Source: Anoplopoma fimbria
Taxonomy: Eukaryota; Chordata; Actinopteri; Perciformes; Anoplopomatidae
DNA: 64,000 nt
NCBI RefSeq assembly: GCF_027596085.1
Contig: NC_072452.1
Coordinates: 3,942,314-4,006,313 of the forward strand
Direction: 5' to 3'
Part shown: positions 24,801 to 36,420 of the stretch, piece by piece
Position numbering within the stretch: position 1 is the stretch's first letter
How the letters are laid out: each line of letters begins with the position of its first letter
Position numbers and translations under genes: made by a program
Notes under the pieces: model-generated
Database searches by the model: none
What the model was told of the DNA's origin: nothing
What the model saw: the letters and a program-made list of their open reading frames with translations, nothing else

Positions 24801-26379
24801 CTAAGTGACTAGTGGGGACAACAATATCAGAAACTGGTCCAGTTTTGAGGGACTATGTTACACCATTGCAATGTAGCCATTCCCGGCAAAAACGCACTGT
24901 CAATGTAGAGTGCGTTCACAAAAAATGTTTATTTAGGTTCAGATTGTTATCATAAATGTCAGGCAACACTATGGAAACGACCCCACAGAATTGATATGGT
25001 CTGTTTGTTATTGTGTCTAACCAAGTCTCGTTCAAGGAGAACTTATATTCAAAATCTGAGCCTTTCAGTGGCAAAACAAGCACATTTAGTGGATGTACAC
25101 TGACGGTGTGCAATTGCCCGGTGGGATTATATTGCAGCCTGTTAGCAGCTGCTGGCTGCAGCAGTTTTGCTCAATAATGGACCAATTTCATAAATTGTTG
25201 ACTTAAAATATTAGTCAGTTAGACAATGTCACCATCCAAATGAGGAAATAAGGTCCAGGTTGAAAAATCGTTCCCTTTCCCTTTAGGTCTCCTAGTCGGC
25301 TTTAGAACCTTTCTATTTTACTTTAGTACTGTCCTGGTTGGATGTTGGCTTGGTGAACTATCGTGCTTATAGTCATTTAATTCATTATTGGTGGTGGCAG
25401 CTTAATTCAACCATGGTGTTACATTGTAGGATGAAAATGCTATAAAATAACTTTTCCTTTGTTGGGAGTTATGAGTTTTTTTAAAGGCAGCGATAAAATA
25501 TAATCTGCATTTTATTCACTATATTAATGTATTCACATTAATGCAACCAACATTTTGAAACAACGGAACTGATTAAAATCACAGATGTATAAGCGAGAAT
25601 TATATTCTGTGATTTTGAATTTTGGAATAAAGGTTTACATCTTCCAATAGACCATCAGTATAATATTGATCAATTCTATAAGATGTGAAATCAATCAAAC
25701 TGCATCATATTCCCTTCGTCCTCGCGCTTCCCCTCTGCCCTTCTCACCTCCCTGCAGTCCTCCTCTGGATCACAGCATAATTAAAGAAACCAGCCAACAG
25801 ATCCAATTTAAGATTACTGTCTATGAAGAATGTGTGCAAGAGTGGCTGTAGCCCCCCACACCCCCACCACACCGACATTGCAAATGAACAGACTAACATC
25901 TGTTAGAGTTAAACAAACACCCAAGGCTAAAATTTTCCTCTAAAAAAAAAAAGAAATGTTATTTGATCCGGTCACGATCAAATAACATTTCTGTTTTGTT
26001 TATGGCTGTTTTGAAGGATACATTTTCTCATTCCCTTATTTGATTGTTTATCTTCTTGTATTGATCAATGTAAAATAGCACAATAACATTCCGTCTTCCA
26101 ACTTTTGGTCATGGTAATGACATTAGGAATTTGTACGAGAACATTGAATGAACAAGTCTGAATAAAAAGGGTAATACAGTATTATTAGACTTTATTGCAA
26201 TTTTTTTGGAGCATTTCAGCATCTTTCAGATCATTGTTAAGATTTCATGGCCTACAACTTTACTTTTTTGGTTCACTCTCAAGGCTCTCCCCAACCTTGC
26301 AGCTGTTTCCAGTGAAAATGCTTTGTTAAAAGGGTTAAAGTATAATAGACTTAAATACAATCAGATTTCTTTTTGCACC
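21831..26379. other. Gene-poor unique DNA
   Basis: About 4.5 kb with stops in all frames and no recognisable transposon. A diverged direct repeat of roughly 100 bp seems present: CTAGTCGGCTTGAGAACCTT near 24658 and CTAGTCGGCTTTAGAACCTT near 25291. A strong short hairpin lies at 25947-25997 (listed separately). Confidence 0.55.
25947..25997. repeat. Short inverted repeat (hairpin)
   Basis: AGAAATGTTATTTGATC (25952-25968) and its exact complement (25976-25992) are separated by 7 bases, CGGTCAC. Allowing one mismatch extends the stem by four A:T pairs. Confidence 0.9.
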
Positions 26380-26470
26380 CAAAAAGGCACCTGCTGGCCA
26401 TCAGAAAGAATGCAAGTTTCAGTAACTTCTCTTTTTAGAACAGGAGGTTGCCGTCTGGTGGAGAGCTAAA
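26380..26470 (+). repeat. Dispersed GGAGGTTGCCG-type repeat fragment
   Basis: CTGCTGGCCATCAGAAAGA near 26390, then TTTTTAGAACAGGAGGTTGC near 26433 and CGTCTGG. The same order (GATGGCC, CAGAAAG, CTTTTCAGAACC, CGCTGCCTGG) occurs at 61865-61960, and the second half alone occurs at 42390-42420. Confidence 0.5.
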
Positions 26471-27246
26471 AGAGAGTGAATATTGGACTTAAATCCTTCA
26501 GGTGGACACAATCAAACCTCTAAATGATAACTCTAAACTTTACTATAAATCAACCCCTATGATAATGAATATTTGATAAATTGTTAAAATGCCATTATAT
26601 GTCAGTCTAAGAATTCCTGCCATATTTCACTTCAACAAAGATATACTGTATATTGCATTTATCTGATATTTTTCATTCATCTGATGTCTTTCATAGGACA
26701 TTGGAATAATGAAGACTTGAAGGGAATTTGATTCTTGGAGTATGGGCTGCATTGTGACAACATTGGCTGACACACACACACACACACACCTACACACACA
26801 CATACACACACTGTAAATGCTTCATTTAATCAATCGATCCAGCAGTACAGTAACTGAATATTAGCCCAATGGACTGAAGACACCACTATAACTCTCCAGG
26901 TCCTCAATCCGTCAAACAACAGTCTACAATCACTTCACTTCATTTGAAAACTTTTTTTCGCCGAAGCAGCTTCACACTTTCTCATTTCACTTCTTAGAAA
27001 AAATAAAACTCTGCCTGCACTTCAAAACCTCTACTTCAATCAGTGCAGAATAATACAAAGGGCTTTCAGATTACAGAGGGCCTGCTATACTTTAAACCCT
27101 GTAATATAGGCTGAAATGAAATCCATTTTTTGCTCCGATGATCTTTCTAGGCAATGTTCAACATGGTCAGAGACAGAGAGCGAGAGACAGAGAGAGAGAG
27201 AGAAATGGCCATCTGTCTGCCACTGTTACCGTGCCACCCGCAACTA

Positions 27247-27247
<1 letters not shown>
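26471..27247. other. Non-coding stretch, no gene seen
   Basis: Unique DNA with a short interrupted CA run at 26771-26810 and an AGAG run near 27172-27202. Confidence 0.5.

Positions 27248-27319
<72 letters not shown>
27248..27319. repeat. (CA)n microsatellite
   Basis: About 36 uninterrupted CA units. Confidence 0.97.
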
Positions 27320-27322
<3 letters not shown>

Positions 27323-28089
27323 GACCTGGGCTGAAAAAACTAGCTGCTAAAAAACCCCAGAGAGAGGAATGAGATGCCGTTTTTCCATTTGTAACAGCAT
27401 GATAGCACAAAGGAAAGAGACAAAACATTATTTGAAGATAGAAGATACACACACTCTGATAAGGGAGAGAGGAAGAGTATGTGTGTTTGTGTGGGGTGAG
27501 TTCGGGAGTGTGTTACTATTTCATCTTCCATGGTAACTTAAATGGTAGATGGAGGCCACACACACACACACAGGCCGACATGGCTCCCTGTGCTGCGGCA
27601 CCCCAGATGCCTTATGGGATTGTAATAATTCAAGTTAGCCAACTGCTTGCTGGACCAGACAAATGGAATTATACTGCCCAGATGAGATGGCTGCTTACGT
27701 GTGTGTGTATACGTGTGTTGTGTATTTGTGCGTTTCCGTGGTCTGTGTGAGTGTGTGTCTCAGGGCCACTCGGCCAGTCGATGCAAAAGAAAAATAGCTG
27801 CTCCACTCTATAACCCTCTCCAAACACAACAGCAACGGGCCTGCATCCCTGAATGTGTGTGTGCGTATGTCACTGCGATGCAGCAGAAGGTCGACACCAT
27901 GACATTGTTAAACCATGTTATATTTTAGGGCCTCTGGCCAGGGATGTCACTGACACACACAAATGCACAAAAACACACAGAGCACATTTAAGTGCATGAA
28001 CAAATTTGTGTTTCTATCTGCTGCTTGCCGGCAGACTCCAGGCTGACGATTAGATAAGAGCCCATTCAAATATGACTTAGTCTTCTACA
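27320..28089. other. Non-coding stretch, no gene seen
   Basis: Contains short CA and GT runs (27557-27572, 27700-27720) but no recognised gene or repeat. Confidence 0.5.
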
Positions 28090-28400
28090 ATACAAAGTGA
28101 TGTTCAGTTGGTAAATTATGGTCCCATTTAAAGTAAAATAGGCGATAAATCAGGCTACGCTTTAGTGCGGGGCTAGCTTGTGATAGGGAGTTGTCCGTGT
28201 TTTCGTCTTAGAACTTTAACCCTTTCAGTGTGTTTTCAGTTTGTGAGAGTTAATTGTAACATTTCGGCTAAAAAATTCTCATTAAGCATTCGGTTGTACT
28301 TAGCTTCACCCACTCTAGTCTCTTCTGGTCACAAAAAAAAAAGATGGTGATAGCCAAAAACCAAGATGGCGCGACCAAAATGCATGAAGTCTTGTTAACT
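28090..28400 (+). repeat. Dispersed teleost repeat, second half
   Basis: GTGATGTTCAGTTGGTAAAT near 28098, TATGGTCCCATTTAAAGTAA near 28118, GCTACGCTTTAGTGCGGGGC near 28154, CATTTCGGCTAAAAAATTC near 28260 and CAAGATGGCGCGACC near 28362. I know this as the downstream half of the repeat seen at 12440-12830, from memory. Confidence 0.55.
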
Positions 28401-28949
28401 AAATCCGCTTCTTATATGCACAATCTTATCACAATCTTCAAATATAATTACTTACTTCTTTTAAAATCTTTGGTCATCCTCACATCAATACACAAACAAA
28501 CGCAGATATGTTCTCTAATGATCTTGAATTTATTTGTAGCCAATGGGGCTGTAATGCAATCATTGGCCCAGTCCAGTGAACTGACCAGCCCAATGTGGAG
28601 AGGGAGGGTCTGCCATCTCCCTTACATTTATCTCCCTGTTAGCCCATCCAGAGTTGGGGCACTGACTAAAAAAAGACTGGGTAACATTAATGTAGCAGAG
28701 ACTGTGATATCCCTACTTTTAGTCCCCTTAAGGTCAAGCTTCAAAAAACTGGATTCTACACTTCCCATGATGCAACTCAATAAAAAATTTCATGACACCT
28801 CCTTGCCTTTAAACGCAACACATCTCATACCTTAACGACAGAATAGGTAGTTTGACAATGACACCCAAACAACTGATGATCGTTGGAGAGTACCAGTGAG
28901 TTTCGAAACACGTGTTTAATGTTGTGAATTGAAACCGAAACTGAAACAA
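28401..28949. other. Open 163-codon frame, probably non-genic
   Basis: A frame on the plus strand (28344-28835) begins inside the preceding repeat and has no recognisable domain. It contains TACACTTCCCATGATGCAAC near 28757, a phrase I associate with fish repeats. I treat it as a chance frame through old repeat sequence. Confidence 0.45.
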
Positions 28950-29150
28950 CTTGGGGAGGGTTAAAAATACGTGTGTTTGTTATGTAACTTAGGTTACGTA
29001 CGTAAGTTGACTATGTTAAATACATCAAAATAAGTCAGTGTTACATTTTGATTTCAGACGGGACAAGAACAGCATCTCCTGGGTAAAAGTCCTGTGTCTG
29101 TGAGTCACTCTTTAAACTATGTTACCTGACCTCCCTATTTGCTCCCATCA
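28950..29150 (+). repeat. Dispersed repeat, GGTTAGG/tRNA-like family, copy 2
   Basis: GGGTTAAAAATACGTGTGTT, TTATGTAACTTAGG, CAAAATAAGTCA, GACGGGACAAGAACAGCATC and CCTGGGTAAAAGTCCTGTG follow the same order as at 55170-55500. The leading GGTTAGG portion is missing. Confidence 0.6.
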
Positions 29151-29768
29151 TAATTACCAAGGACACTAGAGTTTGCGTCTTAACAATAAATGTAATTATA
29201 AGTTGTAATAAGCTGAAGAAGTCAATGTTGACTAAGTTTTCCTGTAACCTCTTGGCTTAAGTAAAGCCACTTCTGGAGCTATTTGAAACTGAACCACAAT
29301 CTTATCCTTAACCTACCCAAGTAGTTTTGTTGCCGAAATACTGCAGGGGCCTACGCAGGCATACTGATCACTAGTCTGGCTGGACTTTTGTAGGAAAACG
29401 CACAAAAAGTAACGGAATAACTTTTTGTAAGATATCATACTGACCGTTGTATAAGGACACATTAGCTTGGGTAGCAAAGATAACAAATATCTGTCTGCAG
29501 CCAGCCAAAGGTCAACAATAGAGTCAACAGTTACAGTGACTGCAGTGACTTTTTCTCTATTTTTCTTTTCAGACTTAGAGAAAAAGTCAGTTTTTCTTTT
29601 CAGACTTTAGACATTTCAGCATAGTGCTGCCACAAGTGATCTTCAGGCTGAGCAGAGGAAACAAAATGACTCTCTAAGGAAGTTAATGTTGTTCCCCATT
29701 TTGTCGTTTATGATGATTTTTTTGTTGTTGGTCGTATGTTACAGCCCAATCTGTACAAGTAGAAAAGG

Positions 29769-29769
<1 letters not shown>
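29151..29769. other. Non-coding stretch, no gene seen
   Basis: An 18-bp phrase, TTTTTCTTTTCAGACTT, is repeated near 29561 and 29594. Each looks like a splice acceptor, but no open exon follows. Confidence 0.5.

Positions 29770-29812
<43 letters not shown>
29770..29812. repeat. (CA)n microsatellite
   Basis: About 21 uninterrupted CA units. Confidence 0.97.
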
Positions 29813-29813
<1 letters not shown>

Positions 29814-29999
29814 CTGTACGTTTGCTAATGTGCAGCCTGGAGAAGCTTGATTCCAGCTTAAGCGTAACAGTGAAGACAAGGCCTTCCACCCACATCACAT
29901 AACTGAGCTGCAATACTTTCATCATTACAGGTCTCCAGAAGAACATGCAGACAATAAAGAAGGAAGAGCAGAAGTTTGATGCAGAGATGACTACTTACT

Positions 30000-30245
30000 C
30001 CTAGCTTACTGCTGCTCTTCATCTCTGCTCCTTTGTTTCTTCTTCTTCACTTCCTCTCACCTCCTCCCTCTTCATAATTCCATACATCTTCCTCCTTTTT
30101 CTACTCCCTTACAGCTGCTTGTATTCATCTCTTCTCCTTCCCCTCTCATTCTTTTTCTATCCTCTTTCCACCCCTTATCCTCTCCCATCCCTTTTCCCCT
30201 GTTTCCTCCTGTTTTCACCCCCTCCCTCCCCTGTCTCTCCATTCA
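30000..30245. repeat. Pyrimidine-rich tract
   Basis: About 240 bp dominated by C and T on the plus strand (CTTCCTCTCACCTCCTCCCT and similar). Confidence 0.8.
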
Positions 30246-30639
30246 TCAGTATTTCAGCTCTCAACAGATAGCATCGTTGCTTTACTGCTGCGCCGAGCTG
30301 ACAGTCTGTCTGTCCTCGCTGTGGGCTTTAAACATACTAAATCAACGCCTGAAAGAAATAGATATTTTGCCACTGAGATAAGCCCATTTCCTGGCGAGTA
30401 TTCATTGAAATGATATAATAACTGACATGGATAGGAGAGCAGCGGAAGAGAGAGGAAGAGAGAGGGAACAGATATAAATATGGTATTTGCAAGTTTCCTT
30501 TTGTAGCATTAAGGTGCCTCCCTTTTTCTCGAGGAGTAGAAGGGGAGAAGGATCTAAACGTTGACAGGGGAGGTGGTAAATTGAATGCCATGAGCCGTCT
30601 GAGCCTCTCTGTCTCTAAAAAGAAATTCAATTAAAGTGT

Positions 30640-30890
30640 ATTGGAGGGTTGTGAATGTGGTACAGACTGGGCTCCCACTGGCTGATAAGAGCTGCTTCTC
30701 TCTGCGAGTGGCGTTATAACTGAAGCCAGATCACTGCTACTAAACGTGTAATCCCCAGCAGCCGAACAATATGGGCCCCAGTCTTATTCAATACAGCAGC
30801 AGCCAATTCTTCACATTAAATCAACGCAGGGGGGCCCCCGAGTCGGCGCCGCTGCACAGCAGCTAACGCACTTCCTTCGGCTTAAGCCAC
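30640..30890. promoter_or_regulatory. Candidate conserved non-coding block
   Basis: A non-repetitive, GC-balanced block with ATGGGCCCCAGTCTTATTCA near 30770, TTCACATTAAATCAACGC near 30810 and GGGGGGCCCCCGAGTCGGCG near 30829. No ORF and no match to the window's repeats. Enhancer function is a guess from texture. Confidence 0.22.
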
Positions 30891-30948
30891 ACTCAGAAAT
30901 CAGAAAGCTAGGCAACTGACACAATGGCTCCTATCTACCTCTCAACAC

Positions 30949-30950
<2 letters not shown>

Positions 30951-31045
<95 letters not shown>
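30951..31045. repeat. (CA)n microsatellite
   Basis: About 47 uninterrupted CA units, followed by TCATACACACACATT. A short GT run lies nearby at 31158-31184. Confidence 0.97.
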
Positions 31046-31047
<2 letters not shown>

Positions 31048-31324
31048 ATACACACACATTGTATAAAAGCTCCCCTTGGGAAGTGATTTCAGTCCTTTCA
31101 GTGTTAAGTACCTGCCCCACTCTAGCTAATACCACCGCTAATACTGGAATTATACACTGTGTGTGTCTGTGTGTGTGTGTGTGTTTTCCTTTTCTGACAG
31201 ATAAAAAAGATGAGATTAAATGGTGCTCTTTGGCTGAAGCACATCATACAGTCTGGTTAGTGACCTGTTAAGCTCCAGGTCTGTGTGTGTGCATGTATGT
31301 GTGAAACCTGAACACTAAAACCTC

Positions 31325-33203
31325 AACTCAGTCAATTTTAAGGGACTCATCAACTTTTTCTGTGAAGAAGCTCTTTGATCAACTTATTTCTTTGCAACAG
31401 TCAGGCAGAGATTTGTTGCTGTGTAGAAATCAAACACCCACCTACACCCCCTGCCACCTCCTCACCTCTACCAACCGACCCCCACCGGCACTGAGGATCT
31501 GTGAAGAGGATGTGAGTCTGCTCTTTCACAGACAGAAGATCAGGAAGGCACCCGGCCCAGACGGTGTGTCACCCTCCTGCCTGAAAGTCTGTGCTGACCA
31601 GCTGGCCCCTATCTTCACGCAGATCTTCAACCGATCACTGGAGCTGTGTGAAGCCCCCCCCCTGCTAAAAACGCGCCACCATCATCCCGGTCCCCAAGAA
31701 ATCCTCCATCACCGGATTGAATGACTACAGGCCCATCACCCTGACGTCTGTGGTCATGAAATCCTTTGAGAAACTGGTGTTGACCCACCTGAAGGCCATC
31801 ACAGGCCCCCTGCTGGACCCCCTGCAGTTTGCCTACCGGGCAAACAGGTCGATGGATGATGCAGTAAACATGGCACTGCACTACTTGCTGCAACACCTCG
31901 ACTCCCCAGGGTCATACGCAAGGGTTCTGTTTGTGGACTTCAACTCGGCGTTCAACACCATCATCCCGGTAACACTCAAACACAAACTCTCCCAGCTCAC
32001 TATGCCAGCCTCCATCTGTCAGGGGATCACTAACTTCCTGACAGACAGGACCCAGTAGGTGAGGCTGGGAAAAATCACATCTAGCATCCAACTATCAGCA
32101 CCGGCGCCCCACAGGGATGTGTGCTCTCCCCACTGCTCTTCTCCCTCTACACTAATGACTGCACCTCAGGAGATCCATCTGTTAAACTCCTGAAGTTCGC
32201 AGATGACACAACTGTCATCGGCCTCATCAGGGACGGTGATGAGACTGCGTACAGACGGGAGGTTGATCAGCTGGCCCTCTGGTGTGGTCGGAACAACCTG
32301 GAGCTGAACAAGCTCAAAACTGTGGAGATGACAGTGGACTTTAGGAGGAGCCCTCCAACACCATACTCAACAGCACTGTGTCCACTGTGGAGACCTTCAA
32401 GTTTCTGGGATCCACAATATCTCAGGACCTAAAGTGGGCCTCCAACATCAACACATTCAGAAAAAGGCCCAGCAGAGGTTGTACTTCCTGCGCCAGCTCA
32501 GGAAGTTCACCCTGCCTCAGGAGCTGCTGACTCAGTTCTACTCCGCCATCATCCAGTCTGTTCTCTACTGTTCCATCACTGTCTGGTTTGGATCGGCCAC
32601 CAAACAGGACAGGAACAGACTACAACGGACTGTCAGGTCTGCAGAGAGAATCATTGGTGCCAGCCTGCCCTCCATACAGGTACATATCCAGAGTCAAGAA
32701 ACGGGCAGGAAACATCTCTGCAGACCCATCACACCCTGGACACAACCAGTTCCAACTCCTCCCCTCTGGTAGGCGCTACAGAGCACTGAACGCCAAAACT
32801 ACCAGACACCAGAACAGCTTCTTCCCCATGGCTGTCACTCTAATGAACAGTTAATCATTCATCCTCTGTCTGGTACAAATCCATGTGTCAAAACCCGGTA
32901 ACTTTAAATAATTTTTTTTGTTTTTACCCATATTTCTTCAAGCAGCCTTGCACTCTGGATCATTGCACTTTTATCTACATTTCATTGTCGTTGTTTTCTG
33001 TGATTTATGTTAATTTATATACATTTGCATTTTATATTTCATGTGTACAAAATAGTTAAATGTTTATCCTTTTTTCTTCTTGGATCTGGTTTTTTGTTTA
33101 TTTGTCTGTTTCTGTGTACCAGTGAGCGTAAGAAACCAAAGTCAAATTCCTTGTATGCATACGCAAACATGGCCAATAAAGCTGATTCTGATTCTGAAAC
33201 TCT
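31325..33203 (+). mobile_element. Rex1/CR1-like LINE, 5'-truncated
   Basis: This non-LTR retrotransposon insertion starts inside the region just before reverse transcriptase. It runs through the C-terminal domain to a 3' UTR with AATAAA-like ATGGCCAATAAAGCTG near 33169, and ends in a short GATTCTGATTCTGA tail. That tail type is typical of Rex1-like fish elements as I remember them. The left boundary is approximate because no target duplication is visible by eye. Confidence 0.85.
31362..32857 (+). pseudogene. Rex1/CR1-like reverse transcriptase pseudogene
   Basis: The reading runs KIRKAPGPDGVSPSCLK (near 31530), [19 protein letters not shown] (31717 onward), [11 protein letters not shown] (near 31930), GAPQGCVLSPLLFS (near 32103), the catalytic FADD at 32196-32207 followed by TTVIGL, then LYFLRQLRKFTLPQELL, SGRRYRALNAKTTRH and a final AVTLMNS stop near 32857. 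Reading it requires at least five frame changes: about 31660 beside a run of C, between 32058 and 32097, about 32355, about 32460 and about 32690. There is also a TAG stop at 32056-32058. Catalytic residues are present but no full-length protein can be made. The order of motifs fits the reverse transcriptase and C-terminal domains of CR1-group elements; the endonuclease is absent. Confidence 0.9.
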
Positions 33204-33239
33204 CTAGTGGCACATCAGTGAAATATTGTGTTTGTAATA

Positions 33240-33345
33240 TTCTGATGGGGCAGCGCCAGACGACTCCCTCTTGTTAAGAAAAGTGAAGCGCATGAGAAAA
33301 TACCATAAAGTAGCATTCTTTATAATGGCCATCAGGGGCGACTAT
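33240..33345 (-). repeat. Fragment of the GGAGGTTGCCG-type repeat, antisense
   Basis: ATGGCCATCAGGGGCGACTA near 33326 is the complement of AGTCGCCCCCTGATGGCC near 61878. It is short and eroded. Confidence 0.4.
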
Positions 33346-34879
33346 AATATATTATAATATATATAAGAACTACCAATTTGGCAATAGCTAGCGTAAGACT
33401 TACCAACAAGTTTAGCTTATCATAGGGCAAAGCTAGATAGCTTCTAGCTAGCAGACAGACAGGTTGGTTTAATTCACTCTATAGATGTACATATTTGTAC
33501 ATTTAAACTCACTGTTTGGCGGAGCCATGTACTCTAAGAGTAACTACAAAGTAATTATCATATGTCATCCTCCCTGTAAGTGATGACTGATGTGGTACTG
33601 TAAAACAATCTGAACACTACAGTGTAGCCGCTGAATTGACCGAGTTTTTCATTCAACGTTAACAACTCTACTAGTGCTAAACCAGAAGAACAAATAGATT
33701 TGCATTCCAACCAAAAGTGAAAAATGGGCAGGACAGAAAAAAAAATACATCACTTTGGGTAAGTTGTTGATATTGTTGTTTTTAGGTCAGAAAATATGGA
33801 GAAATTGGGAAAAACTAGATTTAATATTTTTCAAAAGCGTCAAAATATTCAATATGTTGCTAAGTGTGCACTTAAAATTAAAATGTTTACATATAAACCA
33901 GGATATTTTCCCATTAAAATTGTTACTGTCACGGCGAGGTTGGTAGCCTTAAATGTTTCACATAAATAGAACAAATAACAGACTTAGAAACAACACAGCA
34001 AAATGAGAAACAACTTCAGAAATTTTACACAAAAAAATAACGCTATCTGAAGGTGTTCCGTCCATATTGGACAATTATTCCCCCAAGAAATACATCCAGA
34101 ACATTCATACATGTATCCTTTATGAGACCATCTTAGCCCCCTTATCGATGTCCCCACTCCTAAATCAGGAGCTGCAACCTTTCTGTACTTTTTTCCTATA
34201 CCCTACACCGTTTTTGGTGAAAGTGCTTTTCAAGTTTTTGCACCTTTAGCTTGGTGTGACCGACAGAGTCACTAGCTTATTGTAAAGCATGCAAGATTTA
34301 AAAAAAAAAAACTGAATGTACATGGTCAACTACTGAAAATTGTTTATTGATTATTCAATGTATTTTGCTGTTAGTTTTAAGCCTGTTATGTTTTTGGTTG
34401 TGTTGCTGTAGTTTTTATGTGGATTAAAATATGTCTGATGGAATAAAATGCTGCATGTCGTTGTTGCGCCACCATCCCAGAAATTATTTCTGGCTCAGGA
34501 AATAAACAGAAAGTGCATTACTAATAAAAGGCAGTTTACTTTAAAATTGTCCTAAAAATCTTGGATTTTCGAGAACATGAATCGAACAGCGAGTTAATAC
34601 CACTTTTAGTGCACACAATCACATTTATTTGGCTACATGAAGAGAATTTTACCAGCCACTTTTTCTTGTCTAATGAAGCCAAAAAAAACTACCTGGTATC
34701 ACAAATTAGTTTAATTTTAACTTTACCAGTTAATTGTTTATTAATGATGAACCAAAATGTATTCTTGATCATAAACAAACCCAACCTAACACACACACAT
34801 ACATACACACACACATACAGTACAGAGAGAGAGATTGTGAATAACTACTAAGTTGCCTGGGAAAAAAGCTCAATAATTT
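33346..34879. other. Non-coding stretch, no gene seen
   Basis: AT-rich unique DNA. Short frames have no domain. A CA/CATA run lies at 34790-34820. Confidence 0.5.
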
Positions 34880-35216
34880 ATAACAAGACTTACACAATAG
34901 ACCCACATTAACATTGTCACCCACACACGACTACCACCCCCTCCAATCTTCAGTTATTAATTAGTGAAAGTGAAATCTATGAATTACTTGCTCCATTATG
35001 TACTTCAATTTGCATTGTGTCCTGTTTCTCCCTGGCCAGCAGATTAAAGTGGCTATTTGAAATCAATTTCTCTAATAACAGATCTTAACGAGCTCATCAA
35101 TTAAGGCTTTGTTAATGGCTTGTTACTGTCCAGTGTGTGTGTGTGTTTGTAAATATGTGTGTGTGGCCCTGTCCAGTGTGTTACTCTTGACGGAGACACA
35201 CCTTGTACATATATCA
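34880..35216. promoter_or_regulatory. Candidate conserved non-coding block
   Basis: Contains TTATTAATTAGTGAAAGTG near 34954, TCAATTTGCATTGTG near 35006, TTTGAAATCAATTTCTCTAA near 35055 and CATCAATTAAGGC near 35096. The density of AATTA/CAATT cores in a non-repetitive setting suggests an enhancer. It sits immediately upstream of the palindrome at 35217. Conservation is not testable here. Confidence 0.28.
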
Positions 35217-35275
35217 CAGCAGCCTGGCCCACTCAGCCCAATCACTGTGATTGGGCTGAGTGGGCCAGGCTGCTG
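35217..35275. repeat. 59-nt perfect palindrome with 1-nt centre
   Basis: The left arm (35217-35245) starts CAGCAGCCTGGCCCACTCAG. The right arm (35247-35275) is its exact reverse complement over all 29 bases, with a single T at 35246 between them. The next pair outward (A at 35216, G at 35276) does not match, so the symmetry is sharply bounded. Both strands therefore read the same apart from the centre base. The arms are GC-rich and would make a very stable hairpin or cruciform. Confidence 0.98.
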
Positions 35276-35558
35276 GGTATTGATAGGGGGAGGCAACATG
35301 GGGGTTAGGCTTAACTCTTTTTGTTTAAACATAACTGGAAGCTTAAAGGAATGTTGGACAAGGACAAATACACAAACACATGCATGTGTTTGGGGGTTGG
35401 GGCTGGGGGCGTGTCACGGCCTTCAGGAGCCTATTTGAAAGAGTCTTTATGCAAATGAGTCTGATAATGGCTTCCAGCATTGAGTTTATGATTTCCATAA
35501 GTTAGGCTGCTCACTGGGGCATTTCCCAGGCTTGAAAGACCATTAGCAAGCCTCACAA

Positions 35559-35559
<1 letters not shown>
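35276..35559. other. Non-coding stretch beside the palindrome
   Basis: Contains GGGGGTTGGGGCTGGGGGCG near 35391-35410, a G-run cluster that might form a quadruplex. No gene is seen. Confidence 0.5.

Positions 35560-35598
<39 letters not shown>
35560..35598. repeat. (CA)n microsatellite
   Basis: About 19 uninterrupted CA units. Confidence 0.97.
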
Positions 35599-35600
<2 letters not shown>

Positions 35601-35919
35601 TTATGAGCCTGTGACCTCCTCCCTGACCCCCCTTCTCTTTGACACACACACAGTCACGCCCCCCTCTAAATGTAAGTGTTATATATGCATGGGTTAGCTT
35701 AACTGCTCGGAGCGAGGCCTGTTATAAGCAGTTCATTTATTTAACCTCTGCCTGGGCACTTTCTTTAAGCTATGATGAAGGAGGCTACAACACACACCCT
35801 CTTTAGATGAGTACTGTGGGCTGCCTTCTGACACCTATACTAGATTCAATTAGATCAGCAACACCACCTGAAAGGCTTACAGGTCACGATACACGTTTCA
35901 TTATGGAGGACTCCAACTA

Positions 35920-36220
35920 TTGCCACCTGACACAAGCCTAAACTTAAATGTTATCATTGACGTGTGCAAATGCAAGTGGAGTGTAGAAATAATAAGACAG
36001 TGTAAACCTGAGCTCATTACTACACATTTAGTGCTATTATCATGTGATTTCCCAGCAATACCAGCTGGAGAGTCTCAGCCATGTCTGTGCTCTCATCAGT
36101 TGCCTGTTAATCAGCAAACTTGCACTTTAATGATTGATACTGGGAGAACTAATTATGACACCCCAGTTCACTCATTAAGCTACACAGCTACAAATGATTA
36201 ATTGATTTATCACATTTTCC
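35920..36220. promoter_or_regulatory. Candidate conserved non-coding block
   Basis: Unique sequence with CTGTTAATCAGC near 36104, ACTTTAATGATTGATAC near 36123, CTAATTATGACACC near 36149 and AATGATTAATTGATTTATC near 36193. Strong homeodomain/TALE-like site density (TAAT, TGATTGA). A 93-codon frame across it has no domain. Regulatory role inferred only. Confidence 0.28.
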
Positions 36221-36239
36221 CAAGACCCCATTTATAATC

Positions 36240-36420
36240 TCATGCGGAAATTAGTTTGGAGAAGGAGGGGGAGGAAAGAGAGGGGAGATACAGAGGGAGG
36301 GAGAAGGATAGAGGTTGGAAGACAGGGTTGTGGGAGAGAAAGGGTGAAAGCAGGGGATGATGAAGGGAGGGCAGGTGAAAAGGTGGTAGTGGGATTTAAA
36401 GGGTGGAGTGGAGGTTAAGG
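36240..36420. repeat. Purine-rich tract
   Basis: About 180 bp of G/A-dominated plus strand (GGAGAAGGAGGGGGAGGAAA and similar), a smaller version of the tract at 20.9-21.8 kb. Confidence 0.85.

Noticed and set aside
28344..28835. 163-codon plus-strand frame as a host gene
   Set aside because: It starts inside a dispersed repeat, has no domain or signal and lacks splice or promoter support.
35217..35275. microRNA precursor
   Set aside because: A 29-bp perfect stem with a 1-nt loop cannot form a normal precursor loop, and perfect pairing is atypical of animal microRNAs.
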